Positions 1-10,331 of a stretch of 64,000 nucleotides of DNA are shown here, in pieces. Origin of the DNA: Cercophora sp. LCS_1 (Eukaryota; Ascomycota; Sordariomycetes; Sordariales; Lasiosphaeriaceae); assembly GCA_036250225.1 (NCBI GenBank), contig JAPZLL010000075.1:17148-81147 (forward strand), read 5' to 3'. The notes under the pieces are model-generated. The model made no database searches, had not been told where the DNA came from, and was given only the letters and a program-made list of their open reading frames with translations. The first letter of the stretch is position 1, and each line of letters starts with the position of its first letter. A program made the position numbers and the translations under genes.

Positions 1-569
1 CGCCACCAGTTGATTCACTTGCAGTCGATTCACTTTCAGTCGGTTCACTTGCGGTCAATTCATCCCAAATACACTGCTATCTATGGTCCCACTTTTGTGC
101 TTTGCTCCACTGCCAGTGCTGATCCCCAAGGCATGCTTTCCTTTATAACTGAGGCTCCATATTGGGGGATTGCGTGACGTCTTGCTCCATTTGGGACCGG
201 TGAAGCTACGTCTTTGGTTACTTGGAGGGAACAAGCGTCAAGGAGCGGTTGCCCAGCGATCGCTCAAACAGGCGCCTTTGCAACAACAATCGTGTTTATA
301 ACAATGCCCAACCAAAGAGAATTGCACAAATTTGTTTGGTCCATTCCACTTGCTATGCTGTGCTATGCTGCGCTAAGCCGTAATGTACATGCCCTTCCAA
401 TCCGATTCCCATAGTTGCCCAGACAGTATATCCACACCTTGGCGATCCGTGGACCCCCAAAAGTTGATGTTGAGAGGAGATTAAGGGGAGACTGATGGGA
501 AAGAGACTGAAGTTAAGTGGAAATGGATAGGAAATCGAATGGGAAACTGGAAGAAGAGAGGAGGACCCT

Positions 570-1188
570 CTACTTCTTGCTGTTGTTGCCATCGTTCCAT
601 CCGGCGCGGTAGGCGCGCAGTGCGTGGCGGGGGACCGTCGTCCTGGTTGCGTTGATCTTGCCCTGCAAACAAACGCTGGTTAGTTTCCGAGCGGAAGAAA
701 GAAGGGGAAAAAAAAAAACGTACTGCCAATGGCACCACCGTCTTGGGGGCCTGGTGGCCGGTCATCCGCCAGACGGCCAGGCCAGCGATGCCGCCAAGGA
801 TAAGGGCAGCAACGCTGCCGCGGACGGTGGCCTCCCTGGCAGCCTGGCGCTGCCGCTGCGTTTCTGCCGTCGATTCCATGACGGAACGGTGGATCTTGTC
901 GGCATCCTGGCAATTTGCCTTCACCTTTACTTTGCTGCCAGACACCTGCACTTCCGTTACAACGTTGAAGCCTTTATCTGCTGGCAAAGGAATCGGTGCC
1001 GCCGGAGCAGGTGCCGCATGGTCTAGCACGAAAATCGTTAGCAACAAGATGCAAGAGGTAAAAAGAAAAAGAAAAAAAAGAAAAAGCATACAGTTGATGG
1101 TTGGGTCCAACATTGTGACAGCGATCTCGTCTTGCTCTAGACTGTTCTCGTGGAAAGCCGAAGAAAGATGTGCGAGGAAAGATGCCAT
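570..1188 (-). CDS. Repeat-borne small single-TM protein, copy A (intact, two introns)
   Basis: Three exons: 1092-1188, 724-1022 and 570-662. They give 162 residues. Intron 1 (69 nt) has donor GTATGC, branch CTAAC and acceptor TAG. Intron 2 has donor GTACGT, branch CTAAC and acceptor CAG. Splicing removes hydrophobic or poly-Phe stretches that an unspliced reading would include. The protein has a conserved start (MASFLAHLSSAFHE), a motif MLDPT just before intron 1, an Ala/Pro-rich linker, a VSGSKVKVKA segment, and one hydrophobic segment (SVAALILGGIAGLAVW) that is a likely membrane span. The C-terminal tail is short and basic, ending NNSKK. I do not recognise the family. The same exon structure in four copies argues that it was a real, spliced gene rather than chance open frames. 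Confidence 0.7.
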
Positions 1189-2095
1189 TTTGGTTGGAGT
1201 TTTTTGAGGACCAGATTATATGGGGGCTGGTTGGAGTGAATTGCCAGGACGGGGCCTCGCGATCTGATTGTATGTGGGTTGTTGCCGGCGGGTCGTTGTG
1301 ACTGGAGGGTTGTTGTGACTGGAGGGTGTTGTTACCGGAGGGAGATTGTTGCCGGAGGGTGGTTGTTACTGGAGGATGGTTTTGTTACCAAACGGAAGCT
1401 GGGTCTTTCACAGTCAGTCTGGTTGCTGTGGGAAGAGGAGGAAAAGGAAAGAGCGCCGGCACAGCCTGTGAAACAAATCCCCCCCACAAACGACGTCCGT
1501 GCTAGGGGCACCACCAGTTGACTCACTTGCCGTCGATTCACTCGCGGTCAATTCATCCCAAATACACTGCTATCTATGGTCCCGCTTTTGTGCTTTGCTC
1601 CACTGCCAGCGCCGCGGATATCGAGGCTTGGGCAGTTAGTGCTGATCCCCGAGGTATGCTTCCTTTGTAACTGAGGCTCCATATTGGGGGACTGCGTGAC
1701 AACTTGCTTCGTTTTGGGACGGGTCAAGCTACGTCTTTAGTAAACGATTGCTCAAACAAACGCCTTTGCAACAACAACAATCGTGTTTACAACAATGCCC
1801 AACCAAAGAGAATGGCCCGAATTTTTTGGGGAGTTCATTCCACTTGCTATGCTGTGCTATGCTATGCTGTGCTATGCTGTGCTAAGCCGTAACGTACATG
1901 CCCTTCCAATCCGATTCCCATAGTTGCCCAGGCAGTATATCCATACCTTGGCGATCCGTGGACCCCCAAAAGTGAGGAAGCCAATAAAGAGTGACGTTGA
2001 GGGGAGATTAAGGGGAGACTGATGGGAGAGAGACCGAAATTAAGTGGAAATGGATGGGAAATCGAACGGAAAACCGGAAGAAGAGAGGAGGACCT
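1189..2095. other. Spacer between array genes A and B
   Basis: Holds the 5' flank of copy A, including GTTGTTACCGGAGGG-like short repeats at about 1270-1390, the unit boundary with 15-bp direct repeats at about 1508-1560, and the TGCTATGCTG microsatellite at about 1850-1893. No coding signal was recognised. Confidence 0.6.
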
Positions 2096-2694
2096 CTACT
2101 TCTTGTTGTTATTGTTTCCGTTCCATCTGGCGCGGTAGGCGCGAAGCGCGTGGCGGGGGACCGTCGTCCTGGTCGCGTTGATCTTGCCCTGCAAACGCTG
2201 GTTAGTTTCCGAGCGGAAGAAAGAAGGGAAAAAAAAAAAAAAAAAAAAAAAAAACCTACTGCCGACGGCACCACTGTCTTGGGGGCCTGGCGGCCAGTCA
2301 CCCGCCAGACGGCCAGGCCAATGACACTACCAATGGTGGCAATGCTACTAAGGGTGACAACGGTTGCTTGCTGCCGTGCTTGCTGTTGGGCCTCTGCAGT
2401 CGATTCCATAACGGAATGAGAAAGTCGCTCGGAGGCGACCTGGCCAAACTGTTCGCTCGCTTTGACTTTGACTTTGTTGCTGGATACTTCCATAATAAAG
2501 TCAAAACCTCGGTCGGCTGGTTGAAGAGCAGGTGCCGCATGGTCTAGTATTAAAGTCATTAGCAATAAGATACAAGAGGTAAAAAGAAAAAAAGGCATAC
2601 AGGTAATGGTTGGGTCCAGCATTTTAGCAATCTCAATTTGTTCCAGGCTACCCTCGTGGAAAGCTGAAGAAAAATAGGTGAGGAAAGACGCCAT
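2096..2694 (-). CDS. Repeat-borne small single-TM protein, copy B (intact, two introns)
   Basis: Exons 2601-2694, 2260-2543 and 2096-2188 give 156 residues. Both introns sit at the same positions and phases as in copy A (donors GTATGC and GTAGGT, acceptors TAG and CAG). Intron 2 contains a run of about 26 T on the coding strand, so its sequenced length may be unreliable. The protein keeps the MASFL start, the MLDPT motif, a hydrophobic span (IGSVIGLAVWRV) and the terminal exon KINATRTTVPRHALRAYRA. Compared with A, the Ala/Pro linker is shorter and a segment SERLSHSVMESTAEAQQQ replaces part of the charged region. Unknown family and function. Confidence 0.7.
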
Positions 2695-3346
2695 TTTGGT
2701 TGGAGTTTCCGAAAACCAAATTGTTATATGGGGGCTGGTTGAGTGAATTGTCGGGATGCCTCGCAATCTAATCTTGTGTGGTTGTTACCGGCAGGTAGTT
2801 GTGACTGGAGAGCGGGCCTGGTGCTTGGTTATTGTGGGAGGAGAGGGAAGCGCCGGCGCAGCCCGTGAAAATAAATACCCCCGCAAATACCCCTATGGGG
2901 CACTACCAGCTGATTCACTCGCAGTCGATTCACTCGCAGTCGATTCATCCCAAATACACTTCTGTGCTTTGCTCCACTGCCAGTGCTGTGGATATCGAGG
3001 CTCGGGCAGGCAGCGCTGGGGGACTGCGTGACGTCTTGCTTCGCTTGGGACCGGTAAAGCTACGTCTTTGGTCACTTGGAGGAAACAAGCGTCACAGAGC
3101 GGTTGCTCAGCGATCGCTCAAGCAAGCGCCTTTGCAACAACAATTGTGTTTATAACAATGCCCAACCAAAGAGAATTGCCCGAATTTTTGGGGGGTTCAT
3201 TCCACTTGCTATGCTGTGCTATGCTGTGCTAAGCTGTAATATACATGCCCTTCCAATCCAATCCCCATAGTCACCCAGATGCTATATCCATCCGCCCATA
3301 CCTCAGTGATCCGTAGACCCCCAGAAGTCAAGTGAGAAAAACATAC
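2695..3346. other. Spacer between array genes B and C
   Basis: 5' flank of copy B, unit boundary with 15-bp direct repeats at about 2910-2950, and the TGCTATGCTG microsatellite near 3208-3235. No additional gene seen. Confidence 0.6.
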
Positions 3347-3810
3347 CGCAAACGGCACTACTGCCTTGGGGGCCTAGCGGCCAGTCATCCGCCAGATGGC
3401 TAGGCCAATGATGCTACCAATGGTAATAATAACAATGCTACCAAGGGCGACAATGGTTGCTTGCTGCTGTGCTTGCTGTTGGGCTTCTGAAGTCGATGCC
3501 ATAACGGAATGAGAAAGTCGCTCGGAGGTGATCTGGCCAAACCGTTTATTTGCTTTGACTTTGATGTTGCTACCGGACACTTCCATGGCGAAATCAAAAC
3601 CTTGATCGGCCGGTGGAAGAGCAGGCGCTGCCGGAGCAGGTGCCGCATGGTCTAGTATTAAAATCATTAGCAATACGATAAAAGATGTAAAAAGAAAGAA
3701 AAAAAAGGCTTACAGGTAACGGTTGGGTCCAGCATTTCAATAACTATTTTGTTTTGCTTTGGACAACCCTCATAGAAAGCCGAAGAAGGATGCGTGAGGA
3801 AAGACGCCAT
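3347..3810 (-). pseudogene. Repeat-borne small TM protein, copy C (nonsense, 3' exon lost)
   Basis: Exon 1 is 3714-3810 and exon 2 begins at 3651. Intron 1 keeps a GTAAGC donor and a TAG acceptor. The frame matches copies A and B through the membrane span (IGSIIGLAIWRM) and then meets TAG at 3374-3376, where copies A and B have CAG (Gln). A donor-like GTATGT remains at 3341-3346, but the rest of intron 2 and exon 3 are missing: the sequence passes straight into the downstream flank. The CAG to TAG change is a C-to-T transition in a CpA context, as RIP would make. The truncated product could still contain the membrane segment. Confidence 0.7.
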
Positions 3811-4982
3811 TTTGGTTGAAGTTTTCAAGGACCAGATTATATGGGGCTGGTTAAGTGAATTGTCAAAATAGGGCCTCGAGATCTAATCTTGCGTGGTTGT
3901 TACCGGCGGGTAGTTGTCACTGGAGGGTGGTCTTCCGGTCTGGTATTTGGTTGTTGTGGGAGGAGAGGAAAGCGCCGGCGCAGCTCGTGAAATAAACACC
4001 CTCGCAAATACCCTTGTGGGACACTACTAGTTAATCCACTCGCAGTCAATTCGCTCGCGGCCAATTCACTTCACTCTCAGTCAATTCATCCCAAATAGAG
4101 GTTGGCTGTGTAAGTGAGAAAGGGTCTTCAACAAGTGGATATACAAAGGTAGCTGTGTGTGTCAAGTTCTCCTTAATCTAGATCGAGGATTCCGTTTCCT
4201 GAAGTTCTTGAGCTTCGACCTTGTTCAGGTGTTCAAAGACCTGCGGCCGGAAGCACCACTGAGCGGCAGACCCCAGGGCCTCTCCTCGAGGCACCTGTTC
4301 CACCCCTGGTTTCTGACTTTGGAAGAAGAATAATGGAGATGACTTGATTGAAAAGAGTTTTTCGGCCAGAATTGGTGTTTCTGACGTTCCCCTCGCTTCG
4401 TTCGATTGCAAAGTCACACGGCGCCAAAACTCAATAAAGGAGTGTCATTCAATCGTTGCAGATGGTAGAAACAGTCCCCGCTGCTGAAAGGAAACAGTAA
4501 ATCACACATCCTCCTTTGCCGGACTACACACAACCCCACCCATCGAAGACAAGCTTTTAGATATTAATATTCGTTTGCCCTCCAAGCATGGATTTTGCGA
4601 GCCGTATCTCAAAACCGCATCCCAGCAAGAAACCCGTTCAGTCAGTCGAGGGGAGAAATCCGGACACCGCTCCTCCGCCTTAACCGTCTCATAAAGCATA
4701 ACTCCATCGCCCCAGACACCGCAACGTTTGGCAAAGGAAATTGGCTGAGAAATGGCAGGGCCGATCGGGTGATTAGTGAATACAGGTAGGTGTGGGCGGG
4801 TTGCAGCCGCGCGACCGACAGAGTAATCGAGAATCATCGACGTCGTAAGAAATCCGTAGCGTATAGCTGGTGTGTCATCACAAAACCTTGCGAAACGGCC
4901 CCTAGCGAATGACAGGGACGCCACGCGCACATGGCAATCTAGTACTGGTATTTAAGGAAACTCGAAAGAGGGTATAGGCAGC
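3811..4982. other. Intergenic region downstream of num1
   Basis: 3811-4098 is the last array flank, with a partial cluster of 15-bp repeats. 4170-4256 is a dispersed repeat (own entry). 4500-4930 has a minus-strand open stretch, but it starts with GTG and matches nothing I recognise, so I do not call it a gene. Confidence 0.5.
4170..4256 (-). repeat. Dispersed ~100-bp repeat, copy 1
   Basis: Read on the minus strand it contains TTCCGGCCGCAGG, GAACACCTGAACAA, GGTCGAAGCTCAA and GGAATCCTCGATCTAG in this order. The same series occurs on the plus strand at 12704-12812 and 17583-17715. The family is unknown; it resembles a decayed short interspersed element or a fragment of a larger one. Confidence 0.6.
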
Positions 4983-7900
4983 TTATGCCCGTGATCGTAC
5001 AGTGCCCGCTGGTGTAGAGACTACCGAGGGGCCTGATTGGGAAGGAGTGTGGTGCGTGTGCGGGTGGAGATGCCCACGCGGGTGTCGGCCACGCTTCGAA
5101 CTGCTAGTCAAGGTGCCAACGTCGTGCTTGCCTGTGGGGGTTACTCTGTCAGTCGTGGCCCGTTTCTGCAGGCGTTTGTGAGGTGAACTTACCATCGCAG
5201 CATGCCCGGACATTCTCCAACCTGTCGGCCTCGCGATCTTGTTGTTCGATGATTTGGCGCAGGTCCTCGGCGCTGTCTTGCGCCTCGTCTGCCTCGTAGA
5301 TGCTCTGGTTGAGATCCCGGCCGGAGACGCTTCTGCTTCGCAGGCTGCCAAAGGTGCCAGAGAGCACCTTGCTGTCCTTCCAGTACCCGCTGATCCGGCC
5401 CAGGGTGCTCACCGACGGTCGGCTTTGCGCGGGCCTGTTTGGGGTGAGGGTTGGGAAGTTCATCGACATGTCGATGGCAGGCGACTCGTTCCGGATCGTG
5501 CGCGAGTTGTAGGAAGAGAGAGAGGGTGCGACACGCGTCCCGTTGGGGATGCGTCGCCCATAGGAAGGGTTGAACTCTTCGACATCCTCCCTTGTGAGAT
5601 TGCCGGCCATTTCCTCGGCGTCAGACTGGCCCTCGTTGTTGGTGCGGAGGAGCAGGTACGACAGCGCGTTGAACCAGGTCTCGTGCCGTTGCCCGGTGGT
5701 GCAGGTGAACTTGATTGTCCGTCCGGGCGAAATGATCATCAGACTCTTGCGGTGCAGTCCTGGCGGCATCGGGTTGTCGTCCGTGACAACACGGACAGCC
5801 TCGATCGGGACGCTCTTTGCTTTGAGCTCCGAGCGACCGGCTGCGGACGGATCGCGATCGCTCCAGTACAGCGTGCGGGTGTATGGATGCACCCAAAAGT
5901 ACCGTCGGTGACGGTTGCCAGACATTTCTTCGCGGCCGGCCTTTCTGGTATACTTCCAGAGATACTCGCCGATCATGGTCTGGGTGATAGCCTGGATCAT
6001 GCGGGGATCCGTGTTGGGGCCGAAGCCATGGGCGTCGAAGCCCTCTGGTTGCGTGTTGAACCGGCTGTCGATCTCGGATACAAACGAGGAGACAGACGAC
6101 TTGCGGCTGTGTTGGGTCAGGCGAGTCGGGGAGTGCATGTCGGACGTGCCCTGCACAGAACCGGCCCGGGCAACCCGAGGAGTGGGTGTCCCCCGACCGG
6201 AGGTAAGCGAGGCGGGTGACATGGGGCGCTTTGCACCGCTGGGGGTGCGTGGTCGGAAGGGCGGGTTTTGGCTTCGGAGGGCGGACGCAGGAACCAGCGG
6301 GGGGCCCATCGTGCCAATCGTCCCTTGACCGCCGTTGGAAGAGCTGGTCCTGGCGGCTTCAATGACCTCTTTGTGGTTGGCAGGCAATGGCGGGAGGTCC
6401 CGGAGAGAGCTTCTGGTGCTAGCAGAGCTCCCTGGTCGTCGGGCATCCGTCGCATCGCCGTTGCCATCCCCTGATTTGGCCTTGACCCGACGCGTGCTGT
6501 CGGTGCTTGCCTGCCGCGGCCGGTGAATCCTCACGGTGGACGGCGTTCCCATGCTGCCGGTCGAGCCTGACCTCATGAGAACAGGCGGCTCAAAGGGCTG
6601 AGCCTTTGCCTTGAGAATCTCGTCAATGGCGGCAGAGGTAAGCGCCGTCTGGGCAGCCTGGTCGCTCGTCGCCCGTGTCCTCTTGGGTGTTGGCACTGCG
6701 TCATTATCGAGCGCCACCGAGTCCCATCCCCGCATGACATTCGGCGGGGTTTGCGGTTGGTCTTGTTCCACCCTTTCTGTGTCGCGAGGGATGATGAACC
6801 CGTTTCTCTTGGGACTGCGGGGCGAGATAGGCTCGCTCTCCAGGTATTGGATGGCCGCCATGCTGAGCGGAGGTGCCACGGGTTCTTCAGCGATGGCCTC
6901 GACGGGCTCGCTGCTGAGTGATTGGATTGCCGAGAAAACAAGCTGTGGCAGGACAACCGCAGGCTCGTCTGCAACGGGCTCGACAGGCTTGCTGTCCCAG
7001 GTCTGGATGGCGGCAATGGCCAGGGGGGGCAGCGAGATCGTGGGCGTTTCCGGTCGCACGGGCTCAATGTCTTGCGTGTGAATGGTGGACAGTCTGAGAC
7101 TAGGCGCCGGCGAGCTTGGTGCCTCCAGAGGCTCGACCTGCTGCGCCTCGATGAACGACAGCCCAAGTTTGGCAGCAGGCGGCGCGGGCTCCTGCTGGGG
7201 CTCAAGCTCCGCGGCGTTGATGGGCGCGAAGGACAGCCGGACCGGTGATGCGACCGGCTCGGGTTGTGGCTCGACGTCCTCCGACACAATCGTGGACAGG
7301 GAGAGTGGTGCAGGAACTGGAAGCACAGGCGCGACGTCCGGACGGCGGTCCACGACTGGCGAGATGTCTGGCAGCTCGACCGGTTCGACGTGCTCCGTCT
7401 TGATGCTGGCGAGCGACAACGACGGAACCGGCGGCGCGGGCTCGCTAACAGGCTCGACATGCTGCGAAACCAAAGCCGGCGTGCTGAGTGCCGGTGGTGC
7501 GGGGACCGGCGGTTCCGGGTCTGCGCGAGGTTCAACATGTTCAACCAAGAGGGAGGACATGCTGAACCGAACGGGCACGAGCTCGGGCTCTGCCTGGGGT
7601 TCAACATCCTCCAACAACAGAGCCGGAATGGTGAGCGTAGGAGCCGGCGGCTCAAGCTCCAGCAGGGGCTCCGTATCCTCGGTCAGGATGGAAGACATTG
7701 CAAGCGATGGCGGGCTTGAGGGAGGCTCCACAGGCTCAATGTGCTCGGCGCGAATGAAGGACATGCTGAGGCTCTCGGGAGGACGGAGAATCGGCGTCGG
7801 AACCATGCCGAGACGTGGGGGTGAGGTCGGAGGCGATGGGAACTGAGCAAGCTTGGCCTCAAAGTCGCCGTCGTTTTGGACGCTGGCGTCGCTGTAGGAG

Positions 7901-10331
7901 AATGAAGACAAGGGGCGCGAGAACTCGTCGCGGAACTCGTCCCCAAGCCACTGCGTCGAGGCGTGCGACTGGCGAGGCCCGATGACCGATCCCATGGACA
8001 TAAGGCGCCCGTCGAACACAACGCTCTCACGCGTCGCAGCCTGGTCGTCCGAGTCCTCGCCCTTTTCGATGACGGTCGGGGCGGGGCTGATTTGCACCGG
8101 CTCCGTCATCATGCCGCTGTCCACCATGATGACCTTGGGCAAGGCCGGCACCTCGGGAGGCGGCGATGCGCGACGGGCAAAGCCGCCGGGGGTGACAGAA
8201 CGAAGGCTTCGTCGGCTGGGAGTAGCAGCACCAACGTAGGAATCATCATCGCTGCCCTCCATGTCCTCCAGCTCGGCGAACAAGCTCTGGGCTGGCTGCT
8301 GGGGCGTTCCGCCCACGCTGCTGAGGGCAAAGCTGGCTGGGCTGCTCTGGAGATTGGGCTCCTCGCTGGGCTGTCGTGATCGCCGCGACAAAGCCCCACG
8401 GCTGACGCGAAGGCGCATCTTTGGTGCCGGTAGAGCCGTGGGTGTCCTCAAGTCGTAGCCGTAGTCGCCCACGTCGTCGTCCGATGTGGAAGCGGTGCTG
8501 TCAAATGAGTAGCGGCCGTCGGCTTCGATCGAGGGGAGAATGGTTGGGCGCTTGGACCGACCAGCGCCCCTGGAGGGGCTTGCCTCGGTCTCGGTGGCGC
8601 CATCGTCGTCGGACAGCTCCTCGGCGCCGGTTTGGAAGTCTTCGGTCTCGGTGCCACGCTCGTGGGCGGTCTCGAACGCGGCGTCGCTGGTCTCGTTGGC
8701 TGTGTCAAAGTGATCGCTGGAGGACTCCATGATGGGCGGGATCTTGTTCAGCCCGAGCGTTGACTGTGCCGGCGACGAGACGGCAGGAGAGTACGTCTCC
8801 TGGTCTTCCCACTCGTCCTCGACCAGCTCCGTCTTGCTCGGGCGCGGGCCGCCCAGTTGGTTGAGTCTCGGCTTCTTAAACTCGCGAGACTCGGTCTTTC
8901 GGCTGCGTCGACCGCCTCTGTCAGGGTCGCTTCGCATCTTCTCCAACTCGTCCCGAGCGTCCTGGAGCATGCGCTTCAGCTCGAGCTTCTCCGTCTTCTC
9001 GCGATGGATGTTGGTCCGCAGGGTTTGGATCGTTCGCTGGGCGTGGCCGAGCGACGTCTTGAGGGTCTCCGACTCGAGATGCGAGTGTCTCGGTGTTCCC
9101 TTGACGGGCGAGGGCGGCGGCGAGGGCTCGGGGGTGTTGTCGGCGGTTACCGTCCGGAAGTCGCCATCACTTCCGCTGCGGGCCGCCTCGCGCTCCAACG
9201 CCCTTCCGCGCTGCATGGAGAAGGCCCTGGCGAGCTCTTGGTTTTGGTTTGTGAGCTCCTCCACCTTTCGCTGCATCGTGGCACGCTCGGCCTCGAAGAT
9301 GGCCGCATTACGGCGACTGGTACCCAGCTCAATCTCGAGGTTCTTGACGAGGATGGCGTTTTTCTCGTCCTGCTTGGCGAGGCTGTCCTTGGTCTCTTCC
9401 AGCTCCCTCTGGGTGGCGTTCTTCTCGGTCTGGAGCACGCTGAGCGACTGCAACAGCTTCTTCTCCCGGTCGGCGGCGTCCTTGAGCGAGGCCATCATCT
9501 CGCGCATCTGCGTCTCCAGGTTCCAGTTTTCATCCTTGTACCGGTTCTCGCTCTCGTCCAGGGACTTCATGCGTTGCTGGAAGCCCTCTGCCTCGAGCTC
9601 GAGCCGGGCCCGCTCGACCTTGACGTCTTTGAGCTCCTCATCCCGTTCCGAGAGCAGGGCCTGGAGGTTCCGGACTTGGGAGATGAGCGAGGTGCTGATT
9701 TCGGCGGCAAATTCAATGTCGTGGATGCGGTTGGCGGGTTGGTTCCGCAGCTTGCGGTTCGGCACGCTGAGCTTGGTGGGCGATCCGGTTGCCATGCTCT
9801 CAAACTTGGACGGGCTCACGGAGCGCTGCATCATTGGTCAGCTCGGCAACGCATCAGAGACAAACTGCTACATACTCTTCCTCCCTTCCCTTCCGGGGCA
9901 AACGGAGAGCCCTGGGCTGCCTCGTTGCTGGGAATTCTCTGCTTGGGAAGGAACGCCCGTGCTGTTTCGCGAGCCACGTCATTGTAGTCCTTTTCGATCT
10001 CGACCAGGCGCTGGCGCAGCTCGGGGTTGAGCTCGCCCTCGGATTGGAGCTGCTCGACCTCGCGCAGACGCTCGGTGAGTTCCTTTCGCTGCTGCACCAA
10101 CGCGGTGCCCAGTTTTCCGGCTTCCTCCATGCGTCGCTCGGTGTCCTGGAGGTGGGCCTCGAGCGCGCGGCGGACCTGGTCGGCGGACGTGCCCGGGCTC
10201 AGGGCAAAGAGTTGCGAGTCAAAGTTGGAATGGCGGATGTGCGTGGTCCCCGACGGGCTCGTGACAAACGGATCGAAGCCATCTAGGGTGGCCGCGGCGA
10301 CGGGCTTGTCGGACGCAACGGAGGTTGCCAT
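4983..10331 (-). CDS. num1: Num1/ApsA-type cortical nuclear-migration and mitochondrial anchor
   Basis: Large cell-cortex protein that anchors dynein for nuclear migration and tethers mitochondria to the plasma membrane. Exons 9876-10331, 5193-9825 and 4983-5131 give 1745 residues; introns are 50 and 61 nt with GTATGT and GTAAGT donors and CTGAC branches. I chose the ATG at 10331 because the more upstream in-frame codon is GTG. An N-terminal coiled-coil region (about 40-330) is followed by acidic, Ser/Thr-rich linkers. About a dozen degenerate 25-30-residue repeats with an EHVEP or EDVEP core lie at about 837-1150. A C-terminal PH domain spans about 1430-1555 (starting near MIGEYLWKYTRKAG), then a basic tail with the family motif ENVRACCDGKHDVG made across intron 2. 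Length fits A. nidulans ApsA (about 1.7 k residues). Family assignment is firm; binding partners are inferred. Confidence 0.95.

Larger units (their letters stand above)
1..4098. repeat. Tandem array of three gene-bearing repeat units
   Basis: Three head-to-tail units (about 1-1507, 1508-2896 and 2897-4020, with a tail to about 4098) share the same order: a cluster of about 15-bp direct repeats of the type TTCACTCGCAGTCGA, a conserved non-coding stretch, a variable microsatellite of TGCTATGCTG type (near 352, 1850 and 3208), then a small two-intron gene on the minus strand and a GT-rich flank. Units differ by point changes, by poly-A length in intron 2 of the second unit (about 2230-2254) and by a deletion in the third. 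The window starts inside the array, so it may extend to the left. A fourth, inverted copy lies at about 42620-43790. No terminal inverted repeats or transposase were seen. Confidence 0.85.

Noticed and set aside
4502..4930. Minus-strand 142-residue open frame
   Set aside because: Starts with GTG with no upstream ATG, and no relatives recognised.
5239..6219. Plus-strand 326-residue open frame within num1
   Set aside because: Antisense shadow of the well-supported num1 coding sequence; composition reflects the codon pattern of the other strand.
8729..10030. Plus-strand 433-residue open frame
   Set aside because: Antisense to the num1 coiled-coil part and its first intron; no domain.
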